Below, piece by piece: positions 35,063-46,455 of a stretch of 64,000 nt of DNA. The DNA lies in assembly GCA_002900995.3 (NCBI GenBank), contig CM035306.1:2762100-2826099 (forward strand). Direction: 5' to 3'. The notes under the pieces were generated by a model. That model was given only the letters and a program-made list of their open reading frames with translations. It did no database searches and had not been told where the DNA came from. Every line of letters starts with the position of its first letter. Position 1 is the first letter of the stretch. Source of the DNA: Ganoderma boninense. Lineage: Eukaryota; Basidiomycota; Agaricomycetes; Polyporales; Polyporaceae. The translations under genes were made by a program, and so were the position numbers.

Positions 35063-38000
35063 ATGTCTTCTTCCGCCATCGCCGATCTCTCCACTCAACT
35101 TCGCATCCTCCTCGAGTCCCCCTCCGACCCCGTCTCCACTCACGACCTTCTCGCCCATGTAGACTCATTCGTTTTACAATGCTCTGCATCCCCCGAAGCC
35201 ACCACTCTCCTCCCCAATCTTGAGGAAGACCTCCAAGCCATCTACGACGACGTCCTCGCCCATGCCCTTTTCCCTCAAGCCGAACTCTTCCTAGCATTCC
35301 TCTACCGCTTCCGCCCTGTGCTGTCCTCATCTTCAATCATATCTACCTGGTTCGACCTTGTACTTCGCCCCACCCTCCGCGAACCGAAACTACCCCTTTC
35401 CGCCGTGAACCACGCGAAAGAGCTGATTCTTTCTGCCCTCGACCCCGCAAGTAACTTCCCCCACGCCGAAGATGGTTCTCCGGAGGCCGACAAGCAAAAA
35501 CGGAGGGTTGGTGATTTCCGGAGGCGACTGGTGGACCTCTATCTCCTCGACGCCCACAACGACACTTCCGGGGACGATGTCCTGGAGTGGGCAGAACTGG
35601 ATGAGGACCAGCGAGAGAAGAAGGCTTGCTGGAAGTTAAATCTAGAGGACGTCTTAGTCAGGGTTGGACTCGAACGACCAAAGGTGTGTACGCTTGTGCC
35701 GTCCTTATTCTGGTTATTTATCGTACTTTAGGATTTCCTTACCGAATTGTGTCACTGCTTCGCTTTGCCGACATCTCGCCTCCAACTTCTCATCCTACTC
35801 AATGCCTATACGTCTCATCCAAGCTTCCCCGCACATGCTGAAATTCTAGCCTCTCATCCTCTCATGATAAGTCTCCTCTACTCGCTCATATACGACAATT
35901 CCTCTACTGTCTGCACCATTGCTTTGACTATCCTTATCAAGCTCTTGCCGATCTTTGCTGTCAAGGCGTCCGGTCACCTGAAGAGCCTTCTCCCCCTCCT
36001 CCTTGTCGTGCTCGCTCGTGTCCTCTGTTGGAGAGCACGGTACTCTGCCCAACTACTCCCCATGGTCCCTGCTCAGGAAGATTCAGATAGCGAAGAGGCA
36101 CCTGCGTCAGACGCAGGTGAAGACCGTCCCTCTGAGGGCACACGACCGCTTCCCATTTGCGAAGACATCGACTGGGAGCGCCTCGAATTAACTCTTGACG
36201 GACCAACGTCAGGAGCCCCATCCGCCCATCGCTATTTCACGTTTCTGTACTATCTCTTCCCTTGCAATACGATTCGGTTCCTCCGATTCCCTGTCAAGTA
36301 TCTGAACGACAGCGGTCTGAAGAGCTTGTACACGGTAGACTGGGAAGCGGCGCTTGACGAGCAGCAGATCCGGAGCAAGAGCGAGGTGAGCAGTGCCCAT
36401 CAGCAAGGTTACCACTCCCTGCGAGATCTCTGGGAGATCTTGAGCTTCCCTGACATTCTGGTTAAGCGTCTCAGGTCGCTGGAGGCCATTAAAGGCTCCA
36501 AGGCAACTGTTGCTTTAGAGCCTGGGGCGTCCGAAGGTCCTGAGGCTGCTTCTCCAGAGTCATTCGGGAGCGCTCAGGAAGATGCACTCTCTTCTCGCTC
36601 GACTATCGCTGACCTCGTGCTCCTGTGATTTCAGCGACTGCTGCGCATGCACGTCCTCCACCCCCTCCTCATTTGGCGCGAGGCAAAGGAGGAACTCAAG
36701 ACACCCGATTTCTGGTCGAACTACGACATCCCCAAGATCGTCGGCGGCGCCACCATGTTGGACGTACGGAATGCCGGGTTCGCCTTGCGCCAAGAGGAGC
36801 AACAGCAGCAATCGCCCGTCGACGTCACACAACCCACGGAGACTCAGAGGTCCGCATCCGCCGAACGGGGCCGAACGGGCCAGCAGCCGTCCATTATTCA
36901 GCGGACGTTCACAGCGGAAACGATTAGGGCCGATGATGTCGTACCTTTGTCCTCCTCGCTGGAAACCGTCCGCTCGGGGACGGATCCTGGGGACACGCCT
37001 GAGACCGCCGACCCCGTCCGGCTGCAGGTTTCGCTCTCGGGCATGGCTGCAACGTCGGTCGCGCTCCGCTCTGGGCTCGACGTTGATATCGTTGACGCCC
37101 CGCCCGAGTGGGTGGCAAGGCTCTTCCCGCTGCAGTCGCATACGCGATCGCCGTCGCGCAGTGGAGAATCGTCATCACACTCCAGGGAAGCCTCTCAGGG
37201 TGCGGAGCCATCACCGGGATCCACCCCCTCGGGAAATGAGATGGGGGACCAAGGGAACGGCACTCTGCCGCAGCACGTCGCTCAGGCCATCGCGGGGCTT
37301 CAGAGGGAGGTCCTGCTGCTGAAAAATGATCTGAACCTCGAGCTGTGGACCGCGCGCGAGAACGTGACGCACATCGGGAGGTTGTACAAGGATCGGGTGT
37401 TGTCGAGGAATGAGGAGGTCGAGCGGCAGGGCTTGGTTCGTCCTCCTCTTGCAGTCTCGTCGTGGAACGGAGAAGCTGAGTACTACCGCAGCACAACAAG
37501 TTGAAGGAGTATAAGCACATGGTCGCACGCTTGCGCCGGGAGCTGAAGGAAGGCAAGGACCAGGCTGTCACGCAGAGGCTGCGGTATACGGACTGGAATA
37601 AGGAGCTGCAGGACAGGATCGCGGTGCTTCGAGACGAGAAGAAGGCATGGATGAGCGAAGAGGCCACGATGCGTGCTGCGGAGAAGGAGGCGAAAGTGAG
37701 CATCGCTCCGTGTTCAGGACTCCAGACTGTGGCTTATGTGGCCCGAACGGGTGGCTAGGATACGTTCGCTGCGCAAGGGAAGCTTCTTGCGGAGGCGACA
37801 CACTCAGTGTTCAGGCTCGAGACCCAGATCAAAGAGAACGCGCACAAGGTGGACCGATTGCATGACTATGAGATGCAAATCCACCATCTCATCAGGCTGC
37901 AGCGGTTATGGTAGGTGGTGTTCAGTGATTTGTGCTGTGCGGAATTGCATTTACACATATGGCGGCGTAGGGAATCGGACGTGCAGAAGCTGAACGACAA

Positions 38001-38453
38001 CAAGGAGTATCTGACGGCTTTTGCAAGCAAGTACCGCAAAATGGAGCTCCTGCTGGAATCCCACGAGAAGACTCTGGCCGAAGTGAGCGAATGTGACGCG
38101 TGAGTACTTCGTGATGTACAGACATCGACACTCTTAGAAGCTAATTTCGCCCCAGTGGTCTTCGAAAACAAATCAGTGTGCTGGAGAGCAAAATGGAACA
38201 CTACAAGAGGCAGCTGGAAGCGGTGCGGCGGACATCGGCTCATCACGTACAAGCCACGTTACCGGCCGAGTTCAACAAGGCGCAGAAAACGAACGAGAGG
38301 CTGAGGGAGGAGAATGCCGACCTACGAGAAGAAATTGAGGAGTTGAATGCGATGGTCGAGGAGCTGAAGGGCAAGGTGAGCGGAAGGACTGGGCTAGTGG
38401 GCTCTCCGAGAGTAGGCTCGCCGTTGTCGCCGACACGACCATATGTGTTCTAG
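35063..38453 (+). CDS. TSC1: Hamartin homologue (TSC1)
   Basis: Seven exons (35063-35683, 35732-36385, 36635-37435, 37492-37695, 37759-37910, 37971-38099, 38156-38453) give 952 aa with every phase closing. Hamartin scaffolds the TSC complex, a GTPase-activating complex for Rheb upstream of TORC1. The N-terminal 400 residues are helical repeats (AELFLAFLYRFRP, LLILLNAYTSHP, YFTFLYYLFPCNTIRFLR), matching the hamartin core. A Ser/Pro-rich linker follows (about 490-620), then a long coiled coil from about residue 690 to 930 through exons 4-7. Intron 2 is unusually long for this window (249 nt) and open in frame for 80 codons. Identification rests on domain order and the YYLFPCN block. Confidence 0.88.
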
Positions 38454-38755
38454 GTAAAAGGCGGTATGTAACGAAGTGGTTCTGAATGTAGGCGAGTGAC
38501 TCTGAATGCCTAGGATCCATGAGAAGACGAGAAAGGAAAATGATGGCGAATGTTGTGGAAGAGGATGGAAGGTTCGACCTAAGAAAGACGAGGACACGGG
38601 CGCTTGACTGGATTGGTAGAGAGAGATGGAAGCTTCTCGAATCGGTTTCCGACCCCAGTACATAAACCGTCTGCGGCGCGCTGCCCGTCCTTCAGTCCCC
38701 TGCCCAATCTTCTTCCCCATCTCATCTTCCCTCCCCCCACGACCCTTACGCAAAA
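38454..38755 (+). promoter_or_regulatory. HSP90 promoter region
   Basis: It holds heat-shock-element-like words: a perfect three-unit site at 38629-38641 and a two-unit GAAGGTTC at 38568-38575. The 60 bases before the ATG are C/T-rich with runs of CTTCC, as in strong fungal promoters. Confidence 0.7.
38629..38641. promoter_or_regulatory. Heat shock element GAAnnTTCnnGAA
   Basis: GAAGCTTCTCGAA has three perfectly alternating units, 115 bp before the HSP90 start codon. Such elements bind the trimeric heat-shock factor. Confidence 0.75.
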
Positions 38756-41141
38756 ATGGCCTCCGAGAGCTTTGGCTTCCAGGCTGAGATCAGCCAGCTT
38801 CTCGATCTCATCATCAGTGAGTACCTTCCTTTTTCATACTCATTTTTCGCGCCTCTCATGTGCGCGACGCGTTCACAGACACCTTCTACTCCAACAAGGA
38901 GATCTTCCTCCGTGAACTCATCTCCAACGCCTCCGATGCCCTCGACAAGATCCGCTACGCGTCCCTCACCGACCCCTCCGTCCTTGACTCCGGCAAGGAC
39001 CTCGTTATCAAAATCATCCCCGACAAGGAGAACAAAGTTCTCTCCATCATTGACACCGGTGTTGGTATGACCAAAGCCGATCTCGTCAATAACCTCGGGA
39101 CCATCGCCAAGTCCGGCACAAAGGTGAGCAATGCTTTGTTCTGCGGAGCCTAAGCGCACACGCTAACATCGCGTCTACTTGAACAGGGCTTCATGGAGGC
39201 GCTCCAGTCTGGCGCTGATATTTCTATGATCGGACAGTTCGGTGTCGGGTTCTACTCCGGTTACCTCGTTGCCGAGCGTGTTCAGGTTATCTCCAAGCAC
39301 AATGACGACGAGCAGTACATCTGGGAGTCCGCCGCCGGCGGCACCTTCACCATCACCCCCGACACCACCAACCCTCCTCTCGGCCGCGGTACTGAGATTC
39401 GCCTCTACCTTAAGGAGGATCAGACTGAATACCTTGAGGAGAAGCGCATCAAGGAGATTGTCAAGAAGCACTCTGAGTTCATCTCCTACCCCATCCAGCT
39501 CTTCGTCACCAAGGAGGTGGAGAAGGCAAGTATTTTTCGGTTCCCTCCACCTAGCTTGACGTTCTGACCCCGTATTCGCAGGAGGTTGAGGACGACGAAG
39601 AGGTCGAGGAGGGGAAGGAGGAGTCCAAGATCGAGGAGGTCGAGGATGAGGACAAGCCCAAGGAGAAGAAGACCAAGAAGGTCATGGAGAAGGAGACCAA
39701 GTCCGAGGAGCTCAACAAGACGAAGCCCATCTGGACACGCAACCCGTCTGAGATCACCGCCGAGGAGTACGGCGCGTTCTACAAGAGCTTGACCAACGAC
39801 TGGGAGGACCACCTCGCCGTCAAGCACTTCTCCGTCGAGGGTCAACTTGAGTTCAAGGCTATCCTCTTTGTGCCCAAGCGGTAAGCTCGCAGCATCGACG
39901 CATTGAAACGCAAACTGATCGCTTCCCCTTCTTAGTGCCCCCTTCGACCTCTTCGAGTCCAAGAAGAAGCGTAACAACATCAAGCTCTACGTCCGCCGCG
40001 TCTTCATCATGGACGATTGCGAGGACCTGATACCTGAGTACCTTAATTTCATCAAGGGGATCGTCGACTCCGAGGATCTCCCCCTCAACATCTCTCGTGA
40101 GACGCTTCAGCAAAACAAGATTCTCAAGGTCATCCGCAAGAACCTCGTCAAGAAGTGTATGGACCTTTTCTCCGAGATCGCGGAAGACAAGGATAACTTC
40201 AACAAGTTCTACGAGGCGTTCGGCAAGAACATCAAGCTTGGTATTCACGAGGACGCTCAGAACCGTACGAAGCTCGCCGAGTTCCTCCGGTTCTACTCGA
40301 CCAAGTCAAGCGAGGAGCTGACTTCGCTCAAGGGTTAGTACACCTCGTATATTGTTCGCATGCCCGTTGTGCTCATTCGTCCATAGACTACATCACCCGC
40401 ATGCCCGAGGTGCAGAAGAACATCTACTACCTTACCGGCGAGTCCCTGTCCGCAGTCAAGGACTCTCCCTTCCTTGAGGTCCTCAAGAAGAAGGGCTTCG
40501 AGGTCCTTCTCCTCGTCGACCCCATCGACGAGTACGCTATCACTCAGCTTAAGGAGTTCGAGAACCACAAGCTCGTCTGTGTCTCGAAGGAAGGCCTCGA
40601 ACTTGAGGAGACCGACGAGGAGAAGGCTGCGCGTGAGGCGGAGGCCAAGCAGTTCGAGGACCTTTGCAAGGCCGTCAAGGACGCGCTCGGCGACAAGGTC
40701 GAAAAGGTCGTCGTATCCAACCGTATCTCCGACTCGCCTTGTGTTCTTGTCACCGGCCAGTTCGGCTGGTCCTCGAACATGGAACGGATTATGAAGGCTC
40801 AGGCGCTCCGCGACTCGTCGATGTCGTCGTACATGGCGTCGAAGAAGACGCTCGAGCTCAACCCCCACAACCCCATTGTCAAGGAGCTCAAGCGCAAGGT
40901 CGCTGAGGACAAGGCGGACAAGTCCGTTCGGGACCTTACCTTCCTCCTGTTCGAGACGGCGCTCCTCACCTCTGGGTTCTCGCTCGACGACCCTACGTCG
41001 TTCGCGAAGCGCATTCACCGCATGATCGCCCTCGGCCTCGATGTCGACGAAGAGGAGGAGGAGGCCGCTGCACCCTCAACGAGCGCCGAAACCCCCGCAG
41101 CCGAGGCCGCATCCTCGTCGGCGATGGAGGAGATCGACTAG
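38756..41141 (+). CDS. HSP90: Heat shock protein 90
   Basis: Exons 38756-38816, 38879-39123, 39187-39525, 39582-39880, 39936-40333 and 40387-41141 give 698 aa, normal for cytosolic HSP90. The ATP-binding domain has [25 protein letters not shown] and GQFGVGFYS. An acidic charged linker (EEVEEGKEE) is followed by the middle domain with [12 protein letters not shown]. The dimerisation domain ends in a Glu/Ala-rich tail and the pentapeptide MEEID, where MEEVD is usual for binding TPR co-chaperones. Intron 3 is GC-AG (AAG|GCAAGT); using the nearby GT would give a stop. Heat-shock elements lie upstream. Confidence 0.98.
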
Positions 41142-41463
41142 AGGCTGCGAGGTTTTCGAGACGTCCTTGGGCTGTGGTTAGTACGTTACGCGAAGTTTCA
41201 CTCCCATCTGTATCATAGATTAGTTGTCGGGCATAGCTGTGTCTTGTTGCATCTTATCCTCATCAGTATCATAGCATCGCAATGAATCATTCTTTTACTC
41301 TTCCTGAGCGGTTTGTTTGACAATCCCTCCGCAGTGTCAGGGTGTGTCAGATCCCGAGAGAGCGTTGCGATGATTGGATTGTGCAATACATTCTCTAAGT
41401 ACACTGTAAGTGCATCGGGTCTGTTGATAGATCCTATACAATCTACTTATTCCTTCTACGTGT
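41142..41463. other. Convergent 3' region HSP90 / methyltransferase
   Basis: AT-rich untranslated sequence, no gene seen. Confidence 0.6.
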
Positions 41464-42563
41464 CTACTTCTTCTTCGCAATATAGAGGAAAGTCTGGTAT
41501 GGATATTCAAAGATCCCCTTGTCCTCGTCGATCCATGTGAAGTTCTCCTTGCGCTTCATAACCTCATCGAGATCGTCGATGACCTTCTGCTTAGCTTCCG
41601 GTTCCAATACCGCGATGTAGCTCTTGCTGCACGCTCGGTCGATGACGATGTCACGAGTGCCGGGCAGGACGTACTCCCATACATTCTCCTCGGCCGGCTC
41701 GAAGTTTGCCTGGTAGCCGGGTGTCGTCCAGGTGGCACGCCATAGGCCGAGACGGAACTGCGGCGAGCCGCTCTCAAACCGCTCGTATATGTCGCGGTTC
41801 TGGGCGACCCACGTCGCACGGTCCCTGTGCAAGCGAGGGGGCCGCGATTGCAAAGATAGGATGGGCGGCGCAGACGGTGTGAGTGGGGGGGCGGCTCACC
41901 TATCCTCAAGGTTCCAGATGAGGGCGACGATTCCGCCGGGCTTGAGCACCCGCGCGAACTCGATGGACGCCTTGTTGTAGTCGGGGCACCAGTGGAAGGC
42001 CTGCGGGGCCCGCGTTAGCTCCGTGGTCCACCCGCATGACTTGGCGAAAGGAAGAGAGGCCTACCTGGGCGATTACGATGAGATCGGCCCAGCCGTCTTC
42101 GACGCCGGTCGCGTCGAAGGTGCCGGCGTGGACGGACACACGCGGGTCCGTCGTGCCCTTGGCGAAGACATCGCGCATACCCGCGCTAGGCTCGAGGGCG
42201 CGCAGCTCCTTCACGGAGTTGGCCCAGTCCGGGTGCGCGAGCAGGGCGCGGGTGAATAGGCCGGTGCCGGATCCGATCCTGAGCGGGTGAGGCGGCATGT
42301 GGTGTCAACCATCCAGTGGTTTAGTCTCGCGAGGGCGATGCATGATGGACGTACTCGACGACGTTCAACGGCCCGGGTGCTTTGATATATTGGCGGATGT
42401 GGGCCAGTGCGTTGGACTGGTACGAGGGCCGCGCACTGCAACGAAAGAAACGTTGGTTGTAGCAGTTGCCGGGACAGCTGAGGACGTGCACACACCGGTC
42501 GTAGAGCTCGTTTGTTCCGGTGCCAAAGCCTGCTTGTGCAACCGCATGCACTTTGAGAGACAT
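41464..42563 (-). CDS. Class I SAM-dependent methyltransferase (methyltransferase-11 type)
   Basis: Exons 42496-42563, 42355-42435, 42065-42278, 41900-42000 and 41464-41824 give 274 aa; introns are 60-76 nt. The start MSLKVHAVAQAGFGTGTNELYDRARPSY is typical of small fungal SAM methyltransferases. Motif I VVEIGSGTGLFTRAL is split by intron 2; AFHWCPDYNKASIEFARVLKPGG is the post-motif block just after intron 3. The C terminus YPYQTFLYIAKK is also family-typical. The substrate is unknown; trans-aconitate-like small molecules are one possibility by analogy only. Confidence 0.9.
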
Positions 42564-42947
42564 CCTGTAGTATATTGGTTTGAGTTTCGGATGTGTGGGA
42601 TCTGTTGAAGCAGGTCAGCTAATTGTCTGTAGTGTCAGCCTGCAGCGGGATGGCTCACCGGGGAGATCGATGAGAGGTGGATGACGAAAGTACGTCCCGT
42701 CTCAGACTCACATCCTTTTATCTGTGTGGGTGGGGCGATTTCGCAAGAGGATCGCGCTATACTTAGCGGATGATCGTAACAATAACGGCAGACCATATGT
42801 GCGACGCAGAACATTGGGACCTGGGGTGAGTGTACAAGCCATTTCAAGCTGTGTCCTATGATCGTCCTCTTCAACTCATTCAATTCAACGGCCGACCTTT
42901 TCCGAAGCCGACCCCGTCCGACCCTTCGGACCAGCACGAGCGACAGC

Positions 42948-42951
42948 AAAA
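42948..42951 (-). terminator. Pol III T-run after tRNA-Ser
   Basis: TTTT on the minus strand directly after the discriminator base. Confidence 0.7.
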
Positions 42952-43044
42952 CGACACCAGCAGGATTTGAACCTGCGCTCCCAGAGGGAAACAGATACTC
43001 GTGAGCGTTCGAATCTGTCGCCTTAACCACTCGGCCATAGTGTC
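42952..43044 (-). tRNA. tRNA-Ser (anticodon CGA) with 11-nt intron
   Basis: Class II tRNA on the minus strand. The acceptor stem GACACTA pairs with TGGTGTC, followed by G as discriminator base, as expected for serine. The A box is TGGCCGAGTGG and the B box GGTTCAAATCC. The anticodon stem ACAGA/TCTGT encloses TT-CGA-A, with an 11-nt intron at 42997-43007 after position 37. The long variable arm contains TCCCTCTGGGA. It decodes UCG. A TTTT terminator follows. Confidence 0.95.
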
Positions 43045-44046
43045 TTGCGCTGCCAGGCGTTGACCGCAATTAGTGGCCTGGCACGGTGCGGCCGCCGGTA
43101 CTCAGCGTACTGTACCCGCTCTACCACCACACGATGGACCCTCAGCACGGCCTTGTCCTCGCCGGCCTTCCCTTCGTGCAAAATACTTTCAAGGTAAGAA
43201 AATTAGCCACTGTTCGCTGACTGGTGGTCCCCACACTTACCTTGCACTAATATCAACGCTCAAGTTCCCCGGGTGGCTAGCTTGATGTTGCATACCGCGG
43301 TGGGCAACCCCATGTACAGAGAGAAGCAACCAAATGAATGACCTGCCGTATTGAACTAAAGGCCATTCGCACAAACTTCGACAATGCATGATGTACGCCT
43401 ACCACTCATATTGAAGTCTATGCCGGTTTTACGTTTTGTCACACAGATGCGTTCAAGGGCCCCCTGCAGCGCTTCAAAACCGCGGCCTTATTCGACTAGG
43501 AACCACCGTTCTGGCAAGGCAGCATGAGAAGCACCTTGCGAGGCGAAGTTATGTTTCGGCATGTCGGCAGTGCATTCGTGTTCCGCCGTCTGATGGTTGG
43601 TGAGCAGCTGGCACGGAGACGCAGTGGCGACGTGATGTACATCTGTGACGGTTGCCTAATGTGTTGTTTGATTTAAAGGTATGTGTTAAGATGGCCGCCA
43701 TACCTATACAGAACGACATTGCTTCAAGTCGCACCACTCAAACAGAATAGAAGCCGTTCATTCTGGGGCGGATCCTATACGGCCACAGAAGAGGCCTACA
43801 AGCGGGGTGTTACACAGGATGTCGCCTTATGACTGGAATGCACATCCATCCATCCAGCACTTCCGTTCGCAGGGCCATTGCTGTCCAACTGCCGGCCCCA
43901 ATACCGCCGTTCGCATGGGAATGCAACTGAGCCAATGTTTTCACACAGTAAGCCGGCGCTGCTCCGGAACACTTATATTCTGGCCCACGAGCGGTGAGAC
44001 CGTGTTGACCTTGATGGTCTGCCCTCGACGTTAGGTTTTGCGCGAC
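43045..44046. other. Intergenic 1 kb, no gene recognised
   Basis: Only short ORFs. No repeat, tRNA or clear coding bias was found. The 3' part should contain the promoter of the first DUF6533 gene. Confidence 0.5.
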
Positions 44047-45659
44047 ATGGATATCGATTCCGACTCCCAGGAGGCGTTGCAGGAATATTATCTTACCCAG
44101 ACGTATGTGATAAGTCCCTTGACTCTTTTTAGAATTATAACGATTTGTTCACCATTAGACAGATCTTCAACTACAGTGATCTCGCCGTTTTCGGTTTGAA
44201 ATGCTTTCATTGTATTTCATGCACATATAGGCTGATTCTATCCGGTTGTTGTAGTGGTGCTCGTCTTCGAGTATCTCGTGACTTTCGACCGCGAAGTTCA
44301 CTTCGCCTGGGGCCGGAAACCTTCATGGGCAAGAATCATTTTTCTTTTGAATCGGTACTTGAGCATCATAGAATACTTCTTTGTGCTGGGCCCTCTATTG
44401 CCCACAGATGGCACTTTCGTGAGTCAATTCTGCGGGAGATACATGCCAATTACAGACTAACGACGTTTCATAGAGGTGAATCCTGGTTCGCGCAGATTGC
44501 TGCTTCCATCTCACCAGACTTATTTGCAGCTGTATCCTCTCGACGAGGTTGATGCAAGTGGTCCAAGTCGTTCTGTACTCTGTATGGGCAGGTTTGTCAA
44601 TTCGCTCTCTATCGCAATCTATCCCACATAACTAGGTGTAGCTTTCTCGGGGACTCGTATCTACGCGATTAGTTCACGGAACTGGACGGTGACCTCAATC
44701 GTCGTCTTCCTTGCTTTCGTGCCTGTCGTCATGAATACGGTATGCAACTCAAAGTAATTCGTGTTGGATTATAATTGACGTTACCCCCCAGTATGCTATA
44801 ACGGTGACGCCGTTAGTGCTTACTCCGGAAGGTTGTATGAGCGGAATGAACCTTTCCGTCGCTACATGGACTGCGTGAGTTCATGGATAGTATCATGAGC
44901 TCTAATTTCACCTGAATGCGTCCCCTAATAGTCGTAGGTCGTATCAAGTTTGGACCACAGTTCAACGGCCTGATGATTGTCGTAGTGTCTGTGGCCACGA
45001 GGTCGTCAATGATTGCCTCAGACGCCATTGTGATCGTAGTGACTTGGATCAAGACATGGAGTACAATCCGTGTTGCAAAACAACTTCGTGTGGAGATGTC
45101 GTTCACTAGTCTAGTCCTCAATGAAGGAATTCTTTACTTCTGGTGAGCACAAGTAAACCGAGAGTGTAGGATGATCCGCACTCATCATTGTCTCACAGCA
45201 TCGTACTCTCCCTCAACGTTGTACAAATCGTTTTCGACTTCGTTGAGGTCGGCAACTACTCGCTCATTCTTCCGTTCCTGAACGTGTGAGTCCCGTCCTC
45301 CATTCCAATTTTCTTACACTCACTAGTCGGGCCCGATAGTTTCACGCCTATTTTAATCTCGCGCTTTTTCCTGGACCTTGACGATCTCAGCACTCAAGAT
45401 GACGATCTCGCTGTGGCTACTTCTGGGGAAAACATCAAGGAAATTGGCTCGACTCTCCGTTTCCACATTCCCGATAGTGCGGTACGTGCCGTCATTGCCG
45501 CATCTCAACCAATGCCTAACACCACAAAAGGTCTCGAGTCACTCGTCCTACTTGGAACATTCTCATGAGGACAACCTTGAAAATATCAACCAAGCCGAGG
45601 ACGCTGGCTTGTATATGGCCAGGAACGCATACCGATCGCCGGGGTCCTTGAAAGTCTGA
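44047..45659 (+). CDS. DUF6533 multi-pass membrane protein, paralogue 1, with two 2-nt exons
   Basis: Twelve exons: 44047-44102, 44159-44193, 44255-44418, 44474-44475, 44530-44591, 44642-44739, 44792-44874, 44932-44933, 44986-45142, 45199-45285, 45340-45481, 45531-45659; 338 aa with all phases closing. The DUF6533 signature is clear: FNYSDLAVF, VFEYLVTFDREVHFAWGRKPSW and IIFLLNRYLS. About seven hydrophobic helices follow, then a soluble Ser/Glu-rich tail. The family is expanded in agaricomycetes and has no known function. Exons 4 and 8 are just two bases (AG and TC). Without them the frame breaks twice; with them the protein reads TF-S-C and T-A-L-S-V. The tandem neighbour has the same arrangement. 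Confidence 0.88.
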
Positions 45660-46455
45660 CACCAAGCTGGCGGACGAGAAGTTGAACAGAACCTGATGTA
45701 CAGTACGCTTCTTGGTTGATCACTTGTGTCCCGTCTGCGTTTTCTTTGTTTAGCCTGCAGTCGTCGTCAATGCGCTGCACCCGACAACGGTATGCTTCGG
45801 GGGTCACGGTCGTCGAATTGAATTCACAAGGGCCGACCGGCGACACGATGTCCACGCGTGACACTTGTTCGGCGTCGCGCCTCGTCTGCGTTGCCTCGTC
45901 CGGATGGCCACCCAATCCTATCGCTCCTTCCACCAAGGCGAGCGCTGATTGTAGGCAGCGACGTTGGTTGGCTCGTTGGGAGATGTTCACACAGAACGAG
46001 CCACGAATAGGAAGGGACGACGCCCGTAGAACTTTATCATACCCAACTTCGATGATGGTAGGTCGTTACCCCGGGTGGGAGATCTTGTCCTCTTGCAGTC
46101 CGCGTACCTCTGCAGAAATACGAGTGCACACTGGGGGTTTCTGGACCGTCGCTGTTGTTTGTGGCATTAGCAGCGGTTCCTGCAATCCCTGTGGCCCGCC
46201 GTTTCACTTTCGCCGAACAAACTTGTTCTGTTATGGCCGCGCTTCTTGACGCGAAGTGCGTATCTAGTGTCCTGAGAAACTGTCACCGCCATTCTTGTTG
46301 TCAGAGTTAGATTGATACGCCGCCCGGACAACCCTGACGGCGTGAGCTGTAGGGTTGGGTTGGCCACGGACGCCTATATAGGTCGCTCGCAGGGTCTCGA
46401 CGGCGTTCCCAGCTGGCCTTGATGGCCCATCTTTCTTATTGGGTCGCCTTGCAGC
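45660..46455. other. Spacer between tandem DUF6533 genes
   Basis: No credible gene. Open frames on both strands are short and lack family likeness. AT content is not raised. Confidence 0.5.

Noticed and set aside
40335..41018. 227-codon minus-strand frame inside HSP90
   Set aside because: Antisense shadow of the last HSP90 exon.
44419..44529. Frameshift or pseudogene explanation for the DUF6533 reading-frame break
   Set aside because: First considered, but the tandem paralogue shows the same break at the same codon with equal exon lengths and good splice sites, so two independent lesions are unlikely.
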